From Chloroflexota bacterium (GTDB lineage: Bacteria; Chloroflexota; UBA6077; FW602-bin22; JACPRP01): a stretch of 45,975 nucleotides of DNA. Below the pieces are notes generated by a model. That model was given only the letters and a program-made list of their open reading frames with translations. It searched no databases and was not told the DNA's origin. Location: the NCBI GenBank assembly GCA_023480885.1, contig JAMCWX010000065.1, positions 1-45,975 of the forward strand, in the 5' to 3' direction. The translations under genes and the position numbers were made by a program. Below, one piece after another: positions 15,428 through 23,613 of this stretch; the stretch's first letter is position 1, and each line of letters starts with the position of its first letter.

Positions 15428-16279
15428 TCAGTTGTTGGACTGCGGTTTCTCTGTACTCGTTTGACTGGTGTGTTCGGCGTGTTTTATGCGCTTGATCTCG
15501 CAAGCGGGCACCTCGACAGTAGATTTGCTTTCTAATTCTACCAGCACGGCATCTTTAATAATGTTTGTGCCAACTACCTTCCCGTGACCGTGCGGGGTCA
15601 GCACTTCCTCGCCTGTTCGTGGCATCCTCAGCTTGGCGGTGCAGTAGGTCTCATTCTCGTAGCTCAGACAACAGAGTAGCCTGCCACAAACACCAGAGAT
15701 TTTCATAGGGTTGAGTGGCAGGTCCTGGTCCTTGGCCATTCTGATGGAAACGGGGCTGAACTCGCCGAGGAAGCTCGCGCAGCAAAGGTGCCGTCCGCAG
15801 GGGCCCAGGCCACCCCTGATCTTTGCTTCGTCTCGCACGCCGATCTGTCTCAGCTCGATTCGCGTGCGGAATGTCGCGCCGAGGTCTTTAACTAGATCGC
15901 GAAAATCGACGCGGCCATCAGCCGTGAAATAGAAGGTCAGGCGGCTGCCGTCGAAGTTGTACTCTGCGCCGACGAGCTTCATCGGTAGGCCGTGTTCGGC
16001 TACCTTTTCCCCGCATTTGCGCAGAGCTTCCGCCTCCTTGCTCTTGAAGACCTCCAGTTGGCGGATGTCCTCGGTCGTTGCCTTCCTTGTCACTGGCCGA
16101 AGCGGCTCTGGTATTTCGCTGTCGACGACTTGCTTGGGAGCGATGGCTACAAAGCCGATTTCAGATCCCCTCGCCGTTTCGACAACTACCTTTTCGTCAA
16201 TCTCAAGGTCAAGACCTGTCGGGTCGAAATAGTATATCCTGCCAGCCCGCTTGAAGCGAACTCCAACGATTTCGGGCAC
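15428..16279 (-). CDS. ricT: PSP1-domain protein RicT (YaaT)
   Basis: 283 residues of the PSP1/YaaT family. In Bacillus RicT forms the RicA-RicF-RicT (Y-) complex, which carries 4Fe-4S clusters and assists RNase Y in mRNA processing. The signature cysteines are present: GPCGRHLCCASFLGEF and GVCGRLLCCLSYE (about 172-212). N-terminal FKRAGRIYYFDP and VVVETARGSEIGFV match the PSP1 start. The GTG start has AGGAG 6 nt upstream. It follows holB after 9 bases, a holB-ricT arrangement also common in Firmicutes, so rpiB-holB-ricT is read as one operon. RicA and RicF are not in the window. Confidence 0.95.
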   Translation of the reverse strand: MPEIVGVRFKRAGRIYYFDPTGLDLEIDEKVVVETARGSEIGFVAIAPKQVVDSEIPEPLRPVTRKATTEDIRQLEVFKSKEAEALRKCGEKVAEHGLPMKLVGAEYNFDGSRLTFYFTADGRVDFRDLVKDLGATFRTRIELRQIGVRDEAKIRGGLGPCGRHLCCASFLGEFSPVSIRMAKDQDLPLNPMKISGVCGRLLCCLSYENETYCTAKLRMPRTGEEVLTPHGHGKVVGTNIIKDAVLVELESKSTVEVPACEIKRIKHAEHTSQTSTEKPQSNN

Positions 16280-16288
16280 AATCTTCTC

Positions 16289-17338
16289 CTAGTTACGTGC
16301 CTGTGGAACATTTAGCACCATCGCTTCCAGCGCCAGTTTGGCGTTGACGTTTTGATCGAGCTGTTTCCTTGCGGCTTCGATTGCCTTCAGGAAGTCGTGA
16401 ATCTGTTCCACAGTATACCTCATCGCCTGTTGGGACAGGCGCGAGAACATGTTGATATTGGTCACCAGTCCGGAACATTCGTTCTTCATCAGTAGCAGGT
16501 CTCGCCACCAGCCCAACCACAGGTCTAGCGTGGCGTACACCTCATCCGGCTGTCTCCCGAACCGCGTGGCCACTTCGTCGACGTACTTGAAGCGTTGGGC
16601 GCGACTGGCCTCAGACAGATCGGCGATCCTGGATAGCTCAGTCTCGCGCTCTGCCAACGCCGAACGATCGCCTGCGGTGTCTATCGCCCAACCTATTCGC
16701 CCCCCTGACAAGTGGGCCAGCAGCTTCGCTTCCGCTGGTTCAAGTTTCCAACGCTGCTCCAAAGCTGCCTGGACCTGGTCGATGGCGAGCGGCCCAAGGC
16801 TCACTTGCTGACATCTAGATGCAATAGTCGACGGTAGTATCTTAGCATCTAACGCGGTCAAAAGCAACACAACAGCGCTTGGGGGCTCTTCCAGCGTTTT
16901 CAGCAAACTGTTTGCGGCCTCGATGTTCATGTCATCAGCGTAGCGGACGATGTATACCTTCCATCGTCCTTCGTAGGGCAGCAGGGCTACCTCGTGCTGC
17001 AGTTCACGTATTTGGCCGATCTTTATGACGCGGCTCTTGCTAGACCTCGCGGATTGTTCCCCAGCGCCGGCATCTGCCTCGCTGCCGCCTGCTTGAATGA
17101 GGCGAACGTCAGGATGCGTCCGTTTTTCGATAGCGGCGCAGTCGCGACATTCTCCGCAGGGTGGGTGATTACCTGTGCAGTTCAGCGCTTTGGCGAAAGC
17201 CAGCGCCAGAGTGGTCTTGCCGATTTGGGGCGGGCCTGAGAAAAGATACGAATGGCCGACGCGCCCGCCTTCGATGCTCCGTTTGAGCAGGCTCACAGCC
17301 CGTTCGTGCCCGATTATTCCCCAATCGTTATCAGACAT
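16289..17338 (-). CDS. holB: DNA polymerase III delta' subunit
   Basis: Clamp-loader subunit that helps load the beta clamp at replication forks. 349 residues, AAA+ fold: HSYLFSGPPQIGKTTLALAFA (Walker A, about 29-49), a zinc module with cysteines at CTGNHPPCGECRDC, a Walker B-like region YIVRYADDMNIEAANSLLK, LKTLEEPPSAVVLLL and the sensor 1/SRC motif ASRCQQ. The Walker A lysine is kept, though delta' proteins are often poor ATPases. GGAG lies 7 nt before the ATG, which overlaps the end of rpiB by 8 bases, suggesting coupled translation. Confidence 0.93.
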   Translation of the reverse strand: MSDNDWGIIGHERAVSLLKRSIEGGRVGHSYLFSGPPQIGKTTLALAFAKALNCTGNHPPCGECRDCAAIEKRTHPDVRLIQAGGSEADAGAGEQSARSSKSRVIKIGQIRELQHEVALLPYEGRWKVYIVRYADDMNIEAANSLLKTLEEPPSAVVLLLTALDAKILPSTIASRCQQVSLGPLAIDQVQAALEQRWKLEPAEAKLLAHLSGGRIGWAIDTAGDRSALAERETELSRIADLSEASRAQRFKYVDEVATRFGRQPDEVYATLDLWLGWWRDLLLMKNECSGLVTNINMFSRLSQQAMRYTVEQIHDFLKAIEAARKQLDQNVNAKLALEAMVLNVPQARN

Positions 17339-17780
17339 CCTTTTGCTCCAGGGCCATCAATTTGGCTATCCGCCTGCTGTGGCGCTCCTCGCCGGTGAAG
17401 GGCGCGCTGAGCCAGGTTTTGACGATGTCCCCGGCCAGGCCGAAGCCGATCACTCGGGCGCCAAGACAGAGCACGTTCGCGTCGTTGTGCTCACGGCTGC
17501 TGTGAGCGCTGAAGGTGTCGTGGCAGAGAGCGGCGCGTATTCCCTTGATTTTGTTCGCGGCCATCGTCGGGCCGATGCCTGTGCCGCAAATAAAGATGCC
17601 CATATCGCTCTTCTTCGTCCTGACCGCCTCGGCAACGTCTTTCACGTAATCAGGATAGTCGCTTGGCTGAGTATCGTGAGCTCCCACGTCCTGTGGCTCG
17701 TGCCCCAGCGATTTCAGGAGCCTGATGATTTCCTGCTTCAACTCGAATCCAGCGTGGTCGCATCCGATAGCAACTCTCAA
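17331..17780 (-). CDS. rpiB: Ribose 5-phosphate isomerase B
   Basis: Interconverts ribose 5-phosphate and ribulose 5-phosphate in the pentose phosphate pathway. 149 residues, standard RpiB/LacAB size. Motifs: IGCDHAGFELK at the N-terminus, the active-site cysteine in GIFICGTGIGPTMAANK (about residue 65), the DTFSAHSSREHNDANVLCLGARVIG segment with its His and Arg phosphate ligands, and the C-terminal FTGEERHSRRIAK. The TTG start has AGGAGG 8 nt upstream. First gene of rpiB-holB-ricT, preceded by a hairpin with a T-run. Confidence 0.96.
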   Translation of the reverse strand: MRVAIGCDHAGFELKQEIIRLLKSLGHEPQDVGAHDTQPSDYPDYVKDVAEAVRTKKSDMGIFICGTGIGPTMAANKIKGIRAALCHDTFSAHSSREHNDANVLCLGARVIGFGLAGDIVKTWLSAPFTGEERHSRRIAKLMALEQKDV

Positions 17781-17803
17781 GGCAACATCCTCCTGGTCAT
17801 AAC

Positions 17804-17828
17804 GAAAAATGCCAGGTGCAGACCTGGC
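17804..17828 (-). terminator. Intrinsic terminator or attenuator before rpiB
   Basis: On the minus strand GCCAGGT, loop CTGC, ACCTGGC is followed by A and five T (17805-17809). The stem is perfect (7 bp). It lies downstream of a promoter at 17855-17883 and 24 bases upstream of rpiB, so it is either the end of prfA-prmC-tsaC or an attenuator in the rpiB leader. Confidence 0.75.
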
Positions 17829-17854
17829 TTTCCCATCGTCGAGATGCCGTCAGT

Positions 17855-17883
17855 ATGCTAGCATCGCGGGTAGGACTTGTCAA
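17855..17883 (-). promoter_or_regulatory. Promoter of the rpiB-holB-ricT operon
   Basis: Minus strand: TTGACA (17878-17883), 17-bp spacer, TAGCAT (17855-17860) with an upstream TGC extension. It lies between the tsaC stop and the terminator-like hairpin. Confidence 0.65.
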
Positions 17884-17921
17884 GAAGATTTGCGCGAGGC
17901 GCAAACGACACTGTCGATGTT

Positions 17922-18569
17922 CTACGGTTCCTGGATCTCCTGCGCGAGACACTGCTCTAATTCAGCCACGCCGATCGCTCCCCGGCGCAAAACGGTCGGT
18001 TGCGGTCGCGTCAGGTCGAGCACCGTGGACTCCCTCCCGCCGGGCACGCGACCTCCGTCGAGGATCACCTCGATGAGCCCCTCCAGGTCGGCGCGCACCT
18101 CCTCGGCAGTTTTCGGGCTCGCGCGGCCGGACCTGTTGGCGCTCGTGACCGCCAGCGGCGCTCCGGCCCGCCTGATGAGAGCCAGGGCTGCGGGATGGTT
18201 GGGCACGCGAACGGCAATGGTCGATCCGCCGCTGGTCACGACGTTGGGCACATCAGGCGACTTTGGCAGGACGATCGTCAGGCCCCCGGGCCAGAACCTC
18301 TCCACAAGCTTCTGCGCCGCCGGGGAAACGCTCTCGGCCACGAGAGGCAGGTCTCCAGGGTCTGCGAGCAGGATGGGAATCGCCTTCTCTGCGGCGCGGC
18401 CTTTAACCTCGAAGATTCTCTGGACAGCTTGGGGCACGAAGGCGTGGGCTCCTAGCCCGTAGACCGTGTCCGTTGGGAAGGCTACGAGCCCTCCGTCTCC
18501 CAAGACGCCGGCTGCAATCTCGATTGAGGCGGGATCATCCGCGGATAGAACTCTCGTCTTCATCGGCAT
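17922..18569 (-). CDS. tsaC: Threonylcarbamoyl-AMP synthase (TsaC/YrdC type)
   Basis: Makes threonylcarbamoyl-adenylate from threonine, bicarbonate and ATP, the first step of the t6A37 modification of ANN-decoding tRNAs. 215 residues, the short form without the Sua5 C-terminal domain. YrdC-fold motifs: GGLVAFPTDTVYGLGAHA (about 26-43), KGRAAEKAIPILL, WPGGLTIVL, TIAVRVPNHP, APLAVTSANRSGRASP and STVLDLT. ATG 18569 overlaps prmC by 10 bases; an ATG at 18563 gives the classic ATGA overlap and is an alternative. Neither has a clear RBS, so translation is probably coupled to prmC. Confidence 0.94.
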   Translation of the reverse strand: MPMKTRVLSADDPASIEIAAGVLGDGGLVAFPTDTVYGLGAHAFVPQAVQRIFEVKGRAAEKAIPILLADPGDLPLVAESVSPAAQKLVERFWPGGLTIVLPKSPDVPNVVTSGGSTIAVRVPNHPAALALIRRAGAPLAVTSANRSGRASPKTAEEVRADLEGLIEVILDGGRVPGGRESTVLDLTRPQPTVLRRGAIGVAELEQCLAQEIQEP

Positions 18570-19489
18570 TCGTGAGGCGCAATGAGCGGCCGGTTCTCGA
18601 TCGTGACGATACGATCTATCCCATTGTAGTCCTCGATGAGGCCAATGGCGGCGTCGGGGAAGGACTTGCGCGCCAGCTCCAGCATCGCTTCGCCCTGGCC
18701 CAGGCCGATCTCGGCCAGCAGCGAGCCGTTCTCACGCAAGTGGCGAGGTGCCTCGTGCAGCAATCGGCGATACAGGTCGAGACCATCCTTCCCGCCGTCG
18801 AGTGCCTCCAATGGCTCGTACCCGCGGATGTCGGGGCTGAGGGCGATCATATCATCCTCGGTGACATAGGGAAGATTGGCCACGATCACGTCGAATCTCT
18901 CTGCTGCAGTATCTAGCAGATCGCCCTGCCGCAGCGTTACCCTTCGTGCGACTCCGTGGCGGATGCAATTGATCCTTGCCACCTCCAACGCCTCCGAAGA
19001 CGCGTCGATGCCGACAACTGTGGCACGCGGCAGATGGACGGCGAGCGTCGCGGCAATCGCGGCGCTGCCCGTGCCGACGTCGACAATAAGCCATCCTTGC
19101 TCTGGTTCCTTCTGCTGTCTCAGCCACTCCAAGGCTTTCTCGACGAGGTGCTCGGTCTCCGGACGGGGAATCAGCACGCGCGGGTCGACGTAGAAGTTCA
19201 GCCCGTAAAACTCTTTGTTGTGGGTAATGTAAGCCAGGGGTTCGTGCCGCAGGCGCCGCTCGATAAGCGCTGCGTAACCGTCCGCCTGATCGTCTGATAT
19301 GATGTCGTCGAGCCTGGTGTAAAGCTGCGCGCGGGTGATCTGCATCTGATGGCAGAGGAGCACCTCTGCCTCGATCCTGGCAAGTCGATCTTCTTCGATG
19401 GTCGAGAGGCGGCTGGTTGCCTCGTAGAGAGCAAGGCGCACGCTCGTCAAATCATTTGCCACTCGTCGCATTTGTTCGCCTGCAAACAC
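18560..19489 (-). CDS. prmC: Release factor glutamine N5-methyltransferase PrmC
   Basis: Methylates the glutamine of the GGQ motif in release factors, here encoded just upstream. 309 residues: a helical N-terminal domain (about 15-95), then a SAM-binding Rossmann domain with VDVGTGSAAIAATLA (motif I, about 136-150), VGIDASSEALEVARIN and the substrate motif VIVANLPYV (NLPY in place of the more common NPPY, a variant I know from other PrmC proteins), plus GLDLYRRLL and LAEIGLGQG. Start: GTG 19489 lies 5 bases after the prfA stop with no clear RBS; ATG 19471 has AGG 7 nt upstream and is equally possible. The prfA-prmC order is the usual bacterial pairing. Confidence 0.95.
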   Translation of the reverse strand: MFAGEQMRRVANDLTSVRLALYEATSRLSTIEEDRLARIEAEVLLCHQMQITRAQLYTRLDDIISDDQADGYAALIERRLRHEPLAYITHNKEFYGLNFYVDPRVLIPRPETEHLVEKALEWLRQQKEPEQGWLIVDVGTGSAAIAATLAVHLPRATVVGIDASSEALEVARINCIRHGVARRVTLRQGDLLDTAAERFDVIVANLPYVTEDDMIALSPDIRGYEPLEALDGGKDGLDLYRRLLHEAPRHLRENGSLLAEIGLGQGEAMLELARKSFPDAAIGLIEDYNGIDRIVTIENRPLIAPHECR

Positions 19490-19494
19490 GAGTC

Positions 19495-20580
19495 TTAAGA
19501 GGCCGCGGCTGCGACTGCGCGCCGCGCGGCCTGGTCTGCCGTGATCAGAGCATTGATAACGTCGTCGATGTCGCCGTCGAGAATGCTGGGGATGCGATGT
19601 ACCGTGAGGCCGATGCGATGGTCAGTCACTCGGTCCTGCGGGAAGTTGTAGGTGCGAATCTTCTCGCTGCGGTCCCCGGTCCCTACCTGCGACCGGCGTG
19701 CCTGCGTTACTTCCTCGTCGCGCTTGCGCTGTTCCACGTCGTACAGTCTGGCGCGCAACACGGCCAGCGCTTTGGTCTTATTCTTTAACTGCGAGCGCTC
19801 GTCCTGGCAGGTGACGACCATGCCCGTGGGCATGTGCGTGATGCGAACGGCGGTAGAAACCTTGTTGACGTTCTGGCCACCTGCGCCTCCAGAGCAGAAG
19901 GTGTCGATCTTCAAGTCGTCGGGGTTGATCTGGACGTCGACCTCCTCCACCTCTGGCAGCACCGCAACCGTGGCAGTGGATGTGTGAATGCGACCGCTGG
20001 CCTCGGTGAGAGGAACGCGCTGCACGCGGTGCACGCCGCTCTCGTACTTGAGGCGAGAGTACGCGCCGCGTCCCTTTATTTCGAAGATGATCTCCTTGAG
20101 CCCGCCGATGCCCGTCGGATTGGAATCCATTACCTCCACGTGCCATCGCTGGCGCTCGGCATAGCGGCTGTACATGCGGAATAGCTCGGAGGCAAAAAGG
20201 GCCGCCTCCTCACCGCCCGCTCCAGCTCGGATCTCGACGATGACGTCTCTCGCATCGTTCGGGTCCTTAGGTAGCAGGAGAGCCGTTATTTCTTCGAGCA
20301 ACTTCGCCTGGCGGTCCCTCAGTTCCACGAGTTCATCCTTGGCCAGTTCCTGGAGCTCCTCGTCCAGGCCGTCGTCGAGCATCTTCCGCGTCTCATCGAT
20401 GCTCTTGGTCGCGGCCTTATACTCGCGGTATTTGCCGACCAGCTCCTCCAGTCCTGCCTGCTCTTTGGCGTACCTTTGGAGTTCGGCTGGATCGGCGATT
20501 ACCTCGGGCTTCGTCATTTGCTCGGTCAGCTCGTCGTACCTCTCTTCGATTGTCGCGATTTTCTCAATTATGTTACTCAC
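19495..20580 (-). CDS. prfA: Peptide chain release factor 1
   Basis: Recognises UAA and UAG stop codons and triggers peptide release. 361 residues. Motifs: N-terminal helical domain, [18 protein letters not shown] (about 113-130), the codon-reading tripeptide PLT at 190-192 in [15 protein letters not shown] (RF1 normally has P-A/V-T), the catalytic GGQ at 234-236 in [12 protein letters not shown], and [17 protein letters not shown]. The frame extends to a TTG at 20589, but that codon abuts AAAGAGG; the GTG at 20580 has AGAGG 9 nt upstream and gives the family's usual beginning. First gene of prfA-prmC-tsaC. As an RF1 it does not read UGA, so it would not compete with the UGA recoding proposed at 24103-24105. 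Confidence 0.97.
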   Translation of the reverse strand: MSNIIEKIATIEERYDELTEQMTKPEVIADPAELQRYAKEQAGLEELVGKYREYKAATKSIDETRKMLDDGLDEELQELAKDELVELRDRQAKLLEEITALLLPKDPNDARDVIVEIRAGAGGEEAALFASELFRMYSRYAERQRWHVEVMDSNPTGIGGLKEIIFEIKGRGAYSRLKYESGVHRVQRVPLTEASGRIHTSTATVAVLPEVEEVDVQINPDDLKIDTFCSGGAGGQNVNKVSTAVRITHMPTGMVVTCQDERSQLKNKTKALAVLRARLYDVEQRKRDEEVTQARRSQVGTGDRSEKIRTYNFPQDRVTDHRIGLTVHRIPSILDGDIDDVINALITADQAARRAVAAAAS

Positions 20581-20648
20581 GAGCGTCAACCTCTTTACAT
20601 AAACAGGCAGCCCTGCCTATCGGAAAAAGCGGGCTACCATGCATGGCA

Positions 20649-20657
20649 ATTATAGCA
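20649..20657 (-). promoter_or_regulatory. Extended -10 promoter of prfA-prmC-tsaC
   Basis: Minus strand TGCTATAAT (20649-20657), a consensus extended -10 with no clear -35. Predicted start about 20642, giving a leader of about 60 nt to the prfA GTG. Confidence 0.6.
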
Positions 20658-20774
20658 TAACGCTAGCCCTACTTTCCACGCGACATTCCGTGATGTAAAA
20701 TGGAAGACACACGGCGCAGCCTGACGGCAGCGTGAACGCGGCGGCAAGTGAAGACTACTAAAGGGGGGAAGGGC

Positions 20775-21557
20775 ATGCTCGACCTTAAGAAAGTGGACGA
20801 GGAACTGACCACGTTAATTCGGCCACAGACGTTCCCAGTGGCTGTCAAGTTGCTGGCATCGAGAGACGAGATGCCAGGTGTTGCCAGGACGCCAACGAAG
20901 CATATGGGGACGGAGATGGCGCTCTGCCAGGGTATCGGCCTGGCGCGCAGATTCGGCTGGCATGTCGGCTTCACGATGGAGGACACGAACTGCCCTGTCG
21001 CGCTGGTGGCGATGGGCTTTGCGCCGCCTGTCGCTTATCTGCTGGAAGGGAATATTGCCGTCGGCATGTACGTGGAGACGAAAGAGGCCGGGGCGCGCGC
21101 CGAGGCAAGCGTGCCGAAATTCGAATACGGCAAATATCAGGCCATTGTCCTTGCGCCCCTGTCCCGTGCCGATTTCGAGCCGGATGTGATTGTGGTCTAT
21201 GGCAACTCGGCCCAGGTGATGAGGTTGGTGCAGGGCGCGCTGTACAGGCGTGGCGGCGCTCTGACGTCGACGATGTCAGGGCGCATAGATTGCGCCGACT
21301 CCATCGTGCGACCCGTTCAGACGCAGGAATGTCAGGTGGTTCTGCCGTGCACCGGCGACAGGTGCTACGGGCTGGCCGCCGACGATGAGATGATCTTCGC
21401 GATGCCGTCAAGTCGTGTTCAGGAAACCGTCGAGGGGGTGCGAGCCACCCATCGCCACGGCATCCGCTATCCCATCACCGTCAACCTGCGGTATGCTCCT
21501 GACTTCCCCGCATCGTATAAAGAGGCAGTCCGCCAGCTCAAATGCCTGCCCTCGTAG
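20775..21557 (+). CDS. DUF169 family protein
   Basis: 260 residues of the DUF169 family, found in archaea and in anaerobic or deep-branching bacteria, with no established biochemical role. Landmarks: PQTFPVAVKLL near the start, ALCQGIGLARRFGW, EDTNCPVALVAMGFAP, FEPDVIVVYGNSAQVMRL, a C-P-C pattern (QVVLPCTGDRCYGLAADDE), and the conserved finish HGIRYPI. Several conserved cysteines could bind metal, but this is speculation. It looks soluble with no signal peptide. The ATG at 20775 follows a strong purine-rich stretch (AAGGGGGGAAGGGC); a GTG nine codons upstream is less likely. It stands alone, divergent from prfA. Confidence 0.85.
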   Translation: MLDLKKVDEELTTLIRPQTFPVAVKLLASRDEMPGVARTPTKHMGTEMALCQGIGLARRFGWHVGFTMEDTNCPVALVAMGFAPPVAYLLEGNIAVGMYVETKEAGARAEASVPKFEYGKYQAIVLAPLSRADFEPDVIVVYGNSAQVMRLVQGALYRRGGALTSTMSGRIDCADSIVRPVQTQECQVVLPCTGDRCYGLAADDEMIFAMPSSRVQETVEGVRATHRHGIRYPITVNLRYAPDFPASYKEAVRQLKCLPS

Positions 21558-21603
21558 CGCCCAGGGGCAACGCGGTCCCAATAGCTAGCTGCGGAAACCT
21601 AAC

Positions 21604-21632
21604 TTGACAAAACGCACAGGATGGACTAACTT
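21604..21632 (+). promoter_or_regulatory. Promoter of the VanW-family gene
   Basis: TTGACA (21604-21609), 17-bp spacer, TAACTT (21627-21632). Start predicted near 21639, leader about 40 nt. Confidence 0.6.
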
Positions 21633-21677
21633 GTTTTAGGACATTTTCGGACAGGGCTTCTAGAAAGGGAGCGAGAG

Positions 21678-23579
21678 GTGAGGCTTTTCAGCCAGGCAGT
21701 TCCAAAGAGTGGGGCGGTTCAGCGTACGCGCGCCGAGGGCGACAGCCTTCGGAGTGACTTCTTAGCGATCGCAGGCGCGCTTGTAGGAGTTATCGCCTTT
21801 CTGATCGTCGCCGCTGCTATTATGTACCAGTGGGTGTACTCTGAGCGCATCTTTCTTGGGGTAACTGCCATGGGCGTTGACCTGGGGGGTGATACCGTTG
21901 CACAGGCCAGGGCGCAGATGCTCTCTCGTTTTGAAGGGTATGCTCGCGGTCCCATTACTCTCCGTTACTCGGGCAAGGAATGGAAGGCTACTCCTGCCGA
22001 GGTTGGTCTGCGCTTCGATCCCGACAAGACGGTTGCTGCAGCGCTTCTGATCGGTCGTGAGGGAGGTTTCCCGCAGATGATCGGGAGCCAGTTTGCTGCC
22101 TGGCGGAGCGGCAGAGCGGTGCAGCCCGTCTTCAGCGTCGACGAGAAGCGGAAGGAAGAGTTCATATCCAGACTCGCTCGACAGATCGACCAGCCGATGA
22201 TGGACTCGCGAGTGATCGTGCAGCCCGATTTGCAAGTGCGTGTGGCCCCGTCGCAACCCGGGCGAAAGCTCGACACGGCGAAAACCGCGAAGTATTTGGA
22301 GCAGGCGTTCTCCACTCTTTCCAGTTCTCCTATCGATCTCGTTGTAGAGGAATCCTCACCAAAGGTAGTCGAAGCGGGAGCGCAGGAGGCCAAGGCAACA
22401 GCCGAGAAAATGCTTTCGGCTCCCTTCACCCTGAAATACGGCGATCGCTCCTGGACGCTGCAGCCCAAGGAGATCCAGGGTATGATCGTCTTCGTGCAGC
22501 AAGACACTGGGCAGGGCAAGGCCAAGCTTATCGCTACGCTGGATGACGAGCGGCTCAAGAACTTCACCAGCCAGATCTCGCAGAGTCTGGATGCCAGGCC
22601 ACAGAGCGCGCGTTTCAACTATTCAGGCGGCAAGCTGTCTGTGATTCGCCGAAGTCAGGATGGTCTCAAGGTGGACATTCCGGCGGCGATAAACGTGATC
22701 AAGTCTCAGATCGCCGCGAGTGAACGAACCATTCCGTTGCCCGTCAACGTTCTGAAGCCCGCAATCGCTGCCCAGGATGCCGACGCGTTGACGGTAAATA
22801 TGAAAGACAAAATCGAGGAAGCCACTACCTCATACGCTGGCTCGGTACCTGAGCGAAAGCATAACGTCGAGCTGGCTGCCCAACGACTAAACGGGGTCGT
22901 GGTCAGCCCAGGCGAGATCTTTTCCTTCAACGACAGCCTCGGCCCGGCGACCTTGCAATCTGGATTCCAGACTGCGTGGGGCATCGAACTGAAAGAAGGC
23001 AATATGCAGACCGTGCCTTCGGAGGCCGGTGGCATCTGCCAGGTGTCGACGACGCTTTTCCACGCTGTCTTCTGGGCAGGCTACCAGATCGAGGAAAGGT
23101 ACTGGCATCTCTACTGGATCCCTCGCTACGGCGTTCCGCCCAAAGGGCTCAAGGGATTGGACTCCACTGTCGATGCCCCGTCTGTCGACTTCAAGTTCCA
23201 GAACAACACTTCGACGCCTGTCCTGATTCAAACGAGGACCGACGGGGAGAACATCACGTTCGCCTTGTATGGAAAGAAGCCTACGTGGCAGGTGAAGGTC
23301 GATCCTCCCATCATCGAGAACGTGGTCAAGACCAGCACTGAGACGGTGAAAGATGAGGACCCGACCAAGCCAGTTGGCTGGAGCCTGTGGGTCGAGCACG
23401 CCGAGGATGGCTTTAAGTCGACGATAGTCCGAACCGTCACCGACGGCGGCGACAAGCGTGTTCTTCGCCTGATCAGCGAATATCGGCCTTCACACAACGT
23501 GCTACGTGTGGGCACCAAGCCCGTCGCGGGCCAGCGGTCAGATCAAAAGCCACAGCAGGATAACAAGACCAACCGATAG
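21678..23579 (+). CDS. VanW-family envelope protein with peptidoglycan-binding-like repeats
   Basis: 633 residues. A short basic cytoplasmic start is followed by one membrane helix (about 29-50, FLAIAGALVGVIAFLIVAAAIM), so the bulk faces outward. Two repeated domains (about 60-370) resemble the YoaR-type PG-binding module; each has an ITLRYSGKEWKATPAEVGL or FTLKYGDRSWTLQPKEIQG strand. The VanW domain (about 395-520) has NGVVVSPGEIFSFNDSLGP, AGGICQVSTTLFHAVFWAG, ERYWHLYWIPRYGVPPKGL and DAPSVDFKFQNNT. VanW proteins sit in some vancomycin-resistance clusters but are widespread and uncharacterised; no van genes are nearby, so resistance should not be inferred. The C-terminus is polar (QKPQQDNKTNR). 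GTG start, GGGAG 6 nt upstream. Confidence 0.92.
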   Translation: MRLFSQAVPKSGAVQRTRAEGDSLRSDFLAIAGALVGVIAFLIVAAAIMYQWVYSERIFLGVTAMGVDLGGDTVAQARAQMLSRFEGYARGPITLRYSGKEWKATPAEVGLRFDPDKTVAAALLIGREGGFPQMIGSQFAAWRSGRAVQPVFSVDEKRKEEFISRLARQIDQPMMDSRVIVQPDLQVRVAPSQPGRKLDTAKTAKYLEQAFSTLSSSPIDLVVEESSPKVVEAGAQEAKATAEKMLSAPFTLKYGDRSWTLQPKEIQGMIVFVQQDTGQGKAKLIATLDDERLKNFTSQISQSLDARPQSARFNYSGGKLSVIRRSQDGLKVDIPAAINVIKSQIAASERTIPLPVNVLKPAIAAQDADALTVNMKDKIEEATTSYAGSVPERKHNVELAAQRLNGVVVSPGEIFSFNDSLGPATLQSGFQTAWGIELKEGNMQTVPSEAGGICQVSTTLFHAVFWAGYQIEERYWHLYWIPRYGVPPKGLKGLDSTVDAPSVDFKFQNNTSTPVLIQTRTDGENITFALYGKKPTWQVKVDPPIIENVVKTSTETVKDEDPTKPVGWSLWVEHAEDGFKSTIVRTVTDGGDKRVLRLISEYRPSHNVLRVGTKPVAGQRSDQKPQQDNKTNR

Positions 23580-23613
23580 TGGGCGCGTGGGCGGCCCGCT
23601 GGGTCGCCCTGGT

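Noticed and set aside
21678..23579. Vancomycin resistance from the VanW-type gene
   Set aside because: VanW domains are widespread outside resistance clusters, and no vanA/H/X or two-component genes are present.
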